The notes under the pieces are model-generated. The model was not told the origin of the DNA. It did not search any database and saw only the letters and a list, made by a program, of their open reading frames with translations. A program made the position numbers and the translations under genes. Positions 21,031 through 30,199 of a stretch of DNA of 64,000 nt are shown here, in pieces; the stretch's first letter is position 1; each line of letters starts with the position of its first letter. The DNA is from Dryas octopetala (lineage: Eukaryota > Streptophyta > Magnoliopsida > Rosales > Rosaceae): NCBI GenBank assembly GCA_963921425.1, contig OY992835.1, positions 22,072,001 to 22,136,000 of the forward strand, given 5' to 3'.

Positions 21031-22037
21031 TACATGAATAGTAACATTAGCAAAGTTCGCAATTTTCTCTCTGCTGCACAAGAAGAAGAAGAAGAAAAAC
21101 AAGGTCTTTGTTGCAGCATATAAGAAAAACAAGGTTTTTATCTTATACAATCTGGCTAAGAAGAGGTCAGATCTTTGTTTTCTCTACTTTTCTTTTCTGG
21201 GTTTCTGATTTTTGATACCAGAAGCATGCTTTTGTTGTTTTCTTTTGACTTCTGTTTTGTTTTCTCCAATGGGTGGTTCTTGATTGTCGCCAATTCCAAT
21301 GTCAATTATTCTTTCAGGCCCTAACCAATTATCACAAATATGCTGCAATTTTTGTTTAATGTACAAGTATGATTTTTATTGTCCCATCTAATCATCTGAA
21401 TGAGCAATGCATCTGATTGAAATTGAATGATCTTTATTGTTTTTCATTGAATATAGTGCAAGAATGAGATTTTACTTCATTTTTTGGCTTGGATTCTTAG
21501 AAGTTTCTATTGTGCTACACCTCAATTTGAATGTTGAAATTGCCATGCAATTTTGTTCTATTCCTGTATTATTGCGCTGGGGGTTACATATACAAATACC
21601 TTCAAGTCATAGTCTTTTGGTTTTTCCCTGTGTTTACCAGGCCAACATCTCTTCTGCATGTTTGGGTTTGGATTCTCCTAATTGACAAAGATTTTCTTTC
21701 AGTCTGGCCGCTGCAACCAAATTAATTTCTTCTCGCACCTCTAAGAGGGTGTGGGGTGATAATGAGAGAGTGATTTTGCTTTGTGTTCTAAGGAGATCAA
21801 GATCATCACACATTTGGAGATTGTGCCGTGTTTCAGTGGGTTTGTCGCTTGATTATGGCTAAGGCCAATGATGCTTGAATCCTCGGAAGCTTGATGGTAG
21901 TTTTTTCAGCGTACTTAGCAAGAGCATGCTGTTGATACAGGCTTCCACACAATAATGAGCACAATAGTTTGTCGTTGATAGTTTTCAGTGTAATCAAAAG
22001 TAGTTCATCTGTTGATGTAGCTCTCCTGTTGCCACTA

Positions 22038-24515
22038 ATGGTTAGGTTTTCATGTTTCCAAGGTCACATCCATAGCCCCAAACCTAAGGTAAGTGGAACA
22101 ATCATCATTTGGGTCATTGACACTTACGATTTATTATGACTAGTTTGATAATTCATGGTTATTTGACCCTGTAGTCTTCTTTTTTCAAACAGAAAGCTTT
22201 TCAACCTTCTTTAGAAGCGATGCATAAGACATTACAAGATTGTTCTCACAATCAAGCTTTGAAGGATTCATCTGGAAAAGCATTAAACATATCACGGGCA
22301 GAAGGATTATCTCAAATTAATAGCAGTTTAAAGCATGTATCTTCTCTTGAGCCTGATTGGAAATCAGATGATATTAAAAGCAACTCCATTGATGAAAGTG
22401 ACATCAAGGTTACTCAGGAAGGGCGCCTTATAAAAAGTCGGTCACTGGGAAGTGCATTATACCTGGAGGGGGAGGTTTCTGCAAACAATGGCACTGAGGA
22501 TGAAACAGATCAAGGATTTTCTTGTGATGCCTCTCATGATCAGAATGGATCGGTGGTACCAGATGGAAGCAGGGACCGAGGAGTAAGCCCACCTGAACAG
22601 TGTCACAGAACTCCTGAGTCGGACTACTTGCAAGTAAGTTCTGGAGCTGTCAATAATGAATCAATTTTCTCAATTGGAGAACCATTACAATCAGAAAAGG
22701 AAGGCCATGAAAATTCTGATACTCCATTATCTGGTGAGTGTGCTGCTGACTCTGGTGAACTTATTCCTCGTAGCCCAAAAGCGCTTGTTAAATCATGTTC
22801 TTTGCCAAACATCAGAGATTCTACTCCACCTACTGGGGGGCATTCTCATATTAATCATTTAGCAGTGCATATGAATCATTCAAGATCTTCCCAGGACCTA
22901 CATGTCTTAGGGATGAGGAGGAAAGAGATTTCAGTTTGTGAGGTTGAAATGCAGGTAATGCAAGAACAAGAAAGGGATTATATCTTAGGTGGAGCTGAGA
23001 ACCATAATTTTGAAAACTCCATCGATGATGGTAATGATTCTTGTAACTACTCTGGTTTAGCAAAAGACTGGATAATGCCGGTTACAGATGAGGTAAACAG
23101 GGCGAAAAGCCCCCAAGGAGAATCCTCATTTCACCATTGGGATGAATTGCCAAGCAAGGATTTTAAGATTAAGCGTATTGAGGAGTGGGTTAGTGATCTT
23201 CATATTAGCAGCCCATTGGAAGAAACAAATGTGTTGTCTCAATCTAACGATCAGTTGAAGAGAGATTCCAATGACTTAAATGGTTCAACTGCTGCTAAGA
23301 TGGATGGTAAGGTCACTCCCGGCATGGAAGCTGCTAAAAGATATATATCTTCTTTGAGTGCAGCTGCCACCACAGCTCAGCTGGCAAATCATGGATTGGC
23401 AGTGATCCCATTCCTTAGTGCATTTGTAAATCTGAGGGTGCTCAATATATCAGGAAATTCCATAGGTTTGTATCTCTTACAAAGCTTCATCTGTCCCATT
23501 TGAATATTTATTTCTATTCCTATAGCATGCTTTTGCGGTATGGTCTCATTCTTCACAGTTGATCAGTTCTTTATTCTAATTAGCATTCCGTTTGTATACT
23601 TGCTGCAGTAAGGATAACTGCTGGTGCTCTTCCTCGAGGACTTCATATGTTGAATCTGTCAAAAAACAATATTTCCACTATTGAAGGTCTGCGTGATCTC
23701 ACTCGACTTCGTGTCCTGGACCTGAGCTACAACAGGATTTTGAGAATTGGACATGGTAAATACACATATTGAATTATATATTCATGAAGTTGATGGCTTT
23801 CTTGTTGTACTCTATTACCTGTGTATGATAACTCTTAGATATTCAGGTGATAACTTTTTTCTTTTCCATTTATCTAAATTTTTTTGAAGGCCTGGCTTCT
23901 TGTTCCTCTCTGAAGGAGTTGTACTTAGCTGGAAACAAAATCAGTGAGGTGGAGGGTCTTCATCGCCTTTTAAAACTGGCTGTTCTGGATCTGCGTTTTA
24001 ACAAAATCTCGACAGCAAAGTGTCTTGGCCAACTTGCAGCTAACTACAATTCCTTGCAAGCCATCAGCTTGGAAGGAAACCCAGCCCAGAAGAATGTTGG
24101 AGACGACCAATTGAAGAAATATCTGCAAGGACTTCTTCCCCACCTGGCTTACTACAACCGGCAGCAAATCAAATCTAGCACTTTGAAGGATGCTGCAGAT
24201 CGGTCAGTAAGGTTAGGCATTAGTACCCACCAGTTTGAACGTGGCCTTAGACCAGATCATAAGGCTACGAGGAAGGGTAGTCATGGTCTATCTGCTCACA
24301 GGCCATCAGCTTCAACAAGTCACGGTCATGGAAATCAATCTGTAGTGTCACTGAAAAAGTCCAGAGGCAGGCATGGGAACCTCCCTCCAAGTGGAAATAA
24401 AGCAACAACCCATAGTCGACATCACTATTTTGACCTTGGCAGCAAACTTATGAACCTGAAACAGGATCTCTCCATGCGCAGGAGTCGGAGTGAGGGAACT
24501 ATGGCAGCTATGTGA
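22038..24515 (+). CDS. Leucine-rich repeat protein, At1g78230 type (outer-arm dynein light chain 1-like)
   Basis: Four exons, 22038..22088, 22193..23465, 23609..23755 and 23890..24515, encode 698 aa with consistent phase. The start gives MVRFSCFQGHIHSPKPK, joined in frame to KAFQPSLEAMHK. A later start at 22220 would lose this basic leader. Residues about 1-410 are polar, Ser/Glu/Asp-rich and probably disordered. SDS22-like repeats run from about 415 to 560: VNLRVLNISGNSI, GLHMLNLSKNNIS, TRLRVLDLSYNRI, SSLKELYLAGNKI and LKLAVLDLRFNKI, ending in an LRR-cap-like segment. The C-terminus is basic and Ser-rich. The dynein name comes from LRR similarity only; flowering plants lack axonemal dynein. 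It more likely acts as a protein-interaction scaffold. Cellular role unknown. Confidence 0.88.
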
Positions 24516-25069
24516 GATTATTTTCATGCTTTATAGTGAGTGGTTCATACATAACTTGGGTTTTGGTTATGTGGATTTCTGTGCTTGCATTATGTATTAC
24601 TTGTGATACTTTATATTCTTGTGCTTCCTCACCAGCCTGTTATATTTTGGTACATATTTGAATTTGCTTTGGAAACGCATAACGTCTCCTTAGTGGGTAT
24701 CTTCCTATTCAAAGATCTTGTTTGTGTGAAAATTGTCTCATCCTGTCGTGATTTATAGTAGCCACCCTGCCAAGTTTGTAACAATTCTTTTAACCTATCC
24801 TGCATCTGTCATAGCATTCACCTCCTAGTTTTATACTAGGGTTGTTCGGCTTGCAATCCGAGAGTTGTATACAATTTGAAAATTAGGATTGTGTTTTCAA
24901 TATTTCTAATATCTGAAAATAAGTTTGATATTATATTTGAAAATTATCAAGACTTTAAGAAAGCCATTCAAGAATCAAGACTCCAAACTTATTGTTGTGG
25001 GAGGAGCCAAGCACAAAAGCTGGGTATTTGCTTGCTAACTGGTACTGAAGGGTCAAGTTTGCTGGGGTT
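24516..25069. other. 3' flank of the LRR gene
   Basis: About 550 bp of T-rich 3' UTR-like sequence up to the PIF-type element. No further gene was seen. Confidence 0.5.
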
Positions 25070-25072
25070 TTA

Positions 25073-26438
25073 GGCTTCGTTTGTTTCACAGGACTGTCTT
25101 GGCATGGACTAGCTATCGGGACTGGCATGGACTAGCTTGGCATGGACTAAGCTAGCTAAGAACTGCTTTTATGTTTGGTGTAGTGCAGGACTAACAACCT
25201 GGATAATGAAAATAGTCTTGTCCTATGTTTGGTGCAGTGCAGGACTAACAAGTTGGAAAATTAATTTTTGAAACAAAATCATAAATCTCCATATTTAATT
25301 TTTAAAATAATTAAACATATTAATTATAAAAAAATTTCAATTTAGTTTGAAGACCTAAATAATTAAATTATAAAATCTCTTAAAATAGTTTCAATGCAAT
25401 AAATTGGGGTGACCACTTTTAAAATGCTATAACTTTCTTATTTACTGTTGAATTTTTTGAACAATTCCAATATTGTTTTTATGACATTGTAAAAAATGCA
25501 TGAAATTAAACAAATTTGGGATCCAACCAATTCTCTCTACACTGATTTAGTGATTCCCAAAGAAGCCCAACTCCTCGGGTGCAAGTCTGATTTTTGTTTT
25601 AACAATTTAATAATGATAAAAAGGGAAAAATAAAAAAGAGATAAGAACAAAACCCACCAAAAAAAATTGGAAATAAAAATCAAGAAATTAAAGAAAATAA
25701 AAACATGAAAAAAAAAAAAAAAAAAAAGAAAGGAAACGAACCCAGAAAAATCTCAAGTCATCCATTCTATATATCAATCCCCAAAGAACCCAATAGATCA
25801 AGGCAATCTGGTGAGAGAGAAATTAAAGAAAAAAAAAGGAAAAAACACAGAAAAGCCATCAATTCAATATATTAATCCCAAATAACCCAGTAGATCAATT
25901 CAAGCCAATCTGGTCCACAGAGAAAGAGAGAGAGGTTGAGAGAATTTGAATAAGAATATCCCACAGTGATCAAGTTCTTCTCGTCCCAGTAGATCAAGTT
26001 CTTCTCGTCGGTCGCCGTAGATCTGGTCCCAGTAGATCAAGTTCTTCTCGTCAATCTGAAAGCCAATCTGGTCCCAGTAGATCAAGAAATAAGAATTTGA
26101 AAGCCAATCTGGTCCCAGTAGATCAAGTTCTTCTCGTCGGTCGCCGCTGCCCACAGTGATGAAGTCGCCGCTGCCCACTTTCTCCTTCAGTTTGTTCTCG
26201 ATATGAAATTGATGAAGTGTGTTCTGATTTTTAAGTTTGGTCTTAGGTAGACCCATCTAAGGAGGTTCTTAGCTAAACCTCCACATTTTCACGGATTTCA
26301 TTAAGCCCACCTAAGAAGGCTGATTTAAGTTGGAGAGGATTCACTAAGCCTCATTTTTTCTAATCCTAAGCTCACCAAACATGGGCTTAAAGTCTTAACT
26401 AAGCCAGTCCATGTTTAGAAGGTGAAACAAACATGGCC
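25073..26438. mobile_element. PIF/Harbinger-like non-autonomous element with internal tandem repeats
   Basis: Left end GGCTTCGTTTGTTTCAC matches the complement of the right end, GGCCATGTTTGTTTCAC (14 of 17). TTA flanks both sides (25070-25072 and 26439-26441). Inside the left end, GGCATGGACTAGCT-like and GTGCAGGACTAACAA-like motifs repeat. Near 25984, 26027, 26071 and 26112 four copies of a unit containing TCCCAGTAGATCAAG occur, some with TTCTTCTCGTCGGTCGCCG. No transposase is visible. The open frame at 25900-26256 (-) lies inside these repeats and is not a gene. Confidence 0.78.
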
Positions 26439-26441
26439 TTA

Positions 26442-27034
26442 GAGTCCTGGAATAGAATCCTTTCCATTTGCAGTTGAAACGGATAGGATAGGGCTAGCTC
26501 GAATAGTTGAGAGAGTGTGCGGTAATAGGTTAGGACTATGATACGTTAAGAGTTTGATGTCCTAGAATGTGACCAAAAAAACGGATGAAATAGCCAAGTA
26601 ATTAACACTCAAGAAAATTATTCACTACTCTTCCTTTCACATGAGAATTGTAAATCCTACATATGAAACCATGTATATTGAAGAAAGGAACAATGCTTGC
26701 TTGGAGAGTAGTGAATAATTCTGAGTGAAAAGATGAAACTTGAAGGTAAAGGAAACATAAAATAGACAGCTGACTTTGAAGAATTGTCAATGAATGCTCA
26801 AAGAATAGAGAAACTGGTTTAGATAAAACAACAGAGAATTGCCTTGGATTAAGCTTAAATAAAAACAAAAGATAGAGAGTGATTATAGAGACACCAGCAC
26901 TATATATTACAGAGTAATTGACACCATTCATAATTACAAGGCATACATCCATGATCCCCCAACAGGAAAACTTTACAAAATCCTCAAATTTCCTTTGCAG
27001 CCACCCTTCAATCTTCAAGCTATCCTGCTTTGCC
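26442..27034. other. 3' flank of the universal stress protein gene
   Basis: About 590 bp holding the probable 3' UTR of the minus-strand stress-protein gene. An open frame continues through here on the minus strand but reads as untranslated sequence. Confidence 0.5.
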
Positions 27035-27799
27035 TTAATCAATTTCTGCATAACAGAAAATTCATAGACTGCATGAGTTTCAGCCGAGCAAATAAATTGT
27101 AAATAAATATCCAAAAATCCAAGCAAGTCCCAAACCTTGGGGTTCATCATCGGAGGCATCAATGTACTCCGGGTCCTCCTCGAGCACCGGGTGCAGCTCC
27201 ACCAGCTTGGCGGCAGCGCCGGCATCGGCTTCACCGTCGGTGTCATCCGGATACCTGACGACCACAACGGGACACACACAGTGGTGCACGCAGTAATCAG
27301 TCACACTCCCGAGCTTGCCCTTGTTGGCCCGCTTGGCGACGCCGGCGCCGAAGCCTCGGCTCCCCATGATGACGACGCTGAGCCTGAGCCTCTCGACCTC
27401 CAAGCAGAGGCGCTCCTTCATGTCGTGGTCCTTCACTATGTGGATTTTGAAGGGGATTTGGGCCTCCACCAGGGGCTGGGCCAGGTCCGCCGCCTTGGTC
27501 GTCGTGAAGGTGTCGAAGTCGTCCTCCAGTTTCTGCTGGGACTCTTCCGAAACGGCGTCGTCTCCGTGCTCCACGGACCCCCAGTCGGCGCCGTAGAGGA
27601 CGCTGGTGGAACGAACATGGAGGAGGACGACGGCGTCTCCGGGTCGGAGGTAGTTGTTGACGGCCCATCGGACAGCGAAGGCGCTCTCGTCGCTCAAATC
27701 GACGGCGATGGCGACCTTGCGCTGGGCCCCAGAGGTCGGGGTGGTGGTTGGCGGGAAGCGTGGCGAGGACGGTTGGACGTGTACGGCGGGTGGGTTCAT
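27035..27799 (-). CDS. Universal stress protein, PHOS32/PHOS34 type
   Basis: Exon 1, complement(27136..27799), encodes residues 1-221. A short second exon, complement(27035..27045), is inferred, giving 224 aa ending EID. The exon 1 donor is CAAG|GTTTGG, and the acceptor used is ATGCAG|AAATTG. An alternative acceptor about 40 bp earlier would give a long, unlikely tail. The N-terminus is Pro/Ser-rich with SSPRFPP, like the phosphorylated leader of Arabidopsis PHOS32. The USP fold starts at about residue 27 (RKVAIAVDLSDESAFAVRWAV). The nucleotide-binding loop is GSRGFGAG...GKLGSVTDYC and ends CPVVVVRYPD. The coding region is GC-rich compared with its flanks. The likely role is as a cytosolic, kinase-regulated stress protein. 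The C-terminus is the uncertain part. Confidence 0.88.
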
Positions 27800-30199
27800 G
27801 TCGGAAATTACTGTTTAGTCCTTGCCTACTTCACTTTAACAAGTGATGGAAGTTTCGGGAAAGGAGTATAAAAGAGAAAACTGTCGAGTGAACGAAAGAA
27901 GCGGAATCGGAAGGAATCGCCTCTCTCAGTTTCTTACAGCTCCTGTGGAATATGCCATTGTCCACTGGCGACGACTGACGAGTTTAATTATATCTTTTAT
28001 TTATTTATCTATTTTTTTTATATAAATTATTTATCTACTTTTTACTATGAATGACAGAATGAGGCCTTTGATGAGACAAATTGGCCATCATATCATTGAA
28101 CTAACAATTATCTGAACCATTAAGTAAAGGTCATGGATTCATTGGTGGAGAGAAAAAACGTTTCATTTTTCATGTTCCTATTATTTGGGCCTTTTTGGCC
28201 CACATTGCAACAAAAAACAAATAAGGTTGCTATAATTTGCAAATCGATGTAACGATTTGTGATGATTGATGATGACATGTCTGTTTTGTTAATTTATACG
28301 CGTGTTGCATGATTTGGATGTCACGTTATTATATAAACCAAGGTTTGTGTAACTTTCTAATTGTTGTTATTATGCATGCGAAACTATCATTTTTATTAGT
28401 TGATTAAACTAGAAATAAAAAGCCAAAAACAAAAAGCAAAATATTGATTGTCCACGACTGTGAGTGAGGTTTGAGGACCAAGACATGACCGGCATTTCCT
28501 TGAAGCTAACCTGCTTTTTTTTGCCAGCTTGGGGTAGAAAACAACTCTAAGAAGCTAAGAGCTAGCTAGCTATCAAATTGTCAATTACAACGAAGCTGGA
28601 TTAGCTGTAAGTCTCTCATAGTCATGTCCATATCAAATAAGTAATCGGTATTGGATGACAAAGACAAGTGCAGAAAAAAAGACAGTAATATATATATATA
28701 TCTTCAATCTTAATTAATACATGTTTTATGTTGATCGTTCGGTCAATTATTTAATGTATTCAACTTGAAATGACATTTACCCCAAATAAAAAAGTGAGTG
28801 AATGTATGATATTAAATATTCTTCAAGAAGTCAAAAAAATGTGAATTCTCGTCATGGATGCATGGTAGTAAATATCTTTGGTAACTTTCGTACTTTCGTT
28901 TGTGGCCTATGATTTCTTGTTTGAAACGCATTAACGGTGATCTTGGTAAGAAATTACTTTTCGCAATCCCATATTGATGTTAAGAGTATGCTTTCTTTTT
29001 TGGGTGCTTTCAGGGCCTGAGGCCCAACAACAAGAAACAACTACAAAACAGCCCAGGCCTGCTAATATTCTAACAGAGAGGCCCTGCGAAAATGAGGAGG
29101 GGAGCCTATCCATGCTTAAACCCAAGTTTGCAAAACTATGATCCCCATTCCCCCATTTCAATTTTTTTTTTTTTTGGTGTCAGAATTTTCAAAATTTCTT
29201 ATATCCTTGAATCTCTCAAGTCTCACCAATGACTTGAATAGTTGAATGTTTCTTACAAATGCTTTTTCAATTTTCAGTTAGTCTTTCGGTCTACCAATTA
29301 ATGGCTACCAACTATCCCAAAATTTATTGACAATGATATCATCTTTTTCTGTGCTCATGGAAGACCATAAGAAGAGTCGAAGAGACCAGAGGTCAAGATG
29401 GAACCTTCCAACTTGTTACATACGCAGGGCTGATGACCCATATATATGTAAGCCTTTATTATTGGACTGCCACTCAAGTACAAAGGCAAGTTGGAACATT
29501 TATTATGAAAAACAAATGAACGGCTCATATTGCTTCTCTGTGAACCCCAGTGGTGATTCTGGTGAACTCCCAGTAGCCTCAAGTTAATTGCAAAGACGTA
29601 CTTTTACTTGATCGAAAAGGATTTGCCCTATCTGACCAAAAAAAAAAAAAAAGATTCGCCCTAGAAGAAAGGATATCTACTCATACAACAACAAAAATGA
29701 GCAATGACTTGAATCTCTCAAGTCTCACCAATGACTTGAATAGTTGAATGTTTCTTACAAATGCTTTTCAATTTTCAGTTAGTCTTTCGGTCTACCAATT
29801 AATGGCTACCAACTCTATATCCCAAAACTTATTGACAATGATATCATCTTTTTCTGTGCTCATGGAAGACCATAAGAAGAGACCAGAGGTCAAGATGGAA
29901 CCTTCCAACTTGTTACATACGCAGGGCTGATGATCCATAGATATGGTCAAAATTGCATCAAAATTTGTTCAGGTACAGCATGGTTATGTAGTCCAATCAT
30001 ATTGTATGGTTTCTGACCACTTGACCTAGATCTTCTAAAGGTGACCAAAATTTACTTGCACAAAGAATGGAATACTGGGATTTGGGAAAAAAAAAAAAGC
30101 TTGACTTTGACTTTTAGCCACATATGGGCACGAGATAACTTTAAAACCTGTACAGCTGAGCAAGCAAGTCCACTCTCTGCAAATTTTTGTTGTGCAGCC
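27800..30199. other. Spacer between stress-protein gene and lectin kinase C (left half of segmental duplication unit 1)
   Basis: About 2.4 kb. It holds the 5' UTR/promoter of the minus-strand stress gene and then AT-rich sequence. An internal direct repeat lies at 29206-29448 and 29708-29946, and a poly(A) micro-insertion at 29630-29652. The end is the upstream region of kinase C. Pieces of this spacer recur, in order, at 34674-35069 and 36247-36604. Confidence 0.7.
29206..29946. repeat. Direct repeat upstream of kinase C (29206-29448 and 29708-29946)
   Basis: Two copies of about 240 bp start with CTTGAATCTCTCAAGTCTCA and end near the CGCAGGGCTGATGA motif, with small indels. They sit 502 bp apart. 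The intervening sequence is shared with unit 2, but neither repeat copy is. This points to a duplication inside unit 1 or loss from unit 2. Confidence 0.82.

Larger units (their letters stand above)
19253..22037. other. Divergent spacer between frataxin and the LRR gene
   Basis: It holds the frataxin promoter (from 19253 rightward), AT-rich filler, a strong 59-bp hairpin (20340-20398), and the TATA box, leader and probable 5' UTR of the LRR gene (from about 21023). The open frame at 20700-20957 has no recognisable domain. Confidence 0.55.

Noticed and set aside
25900..26256. 118-aa minus-strand frame with repeated DLLGPDW-like phrases
   Set aside because: The repeats are the tandem units inside the PIF-type element, not a protein family.
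27137..27871. 244-aa plus-strand frame over the stress-protein gene
   Set aside because: Antisense shadow of a GC-rich exon; the minus-strand USP domain is unmistakable.
30041..30199. Longer N-terminus for kinase C from an upstream ATG
   Set aside because: It would bury the signal peptide; kinase D and the family start at MDAKTKP.
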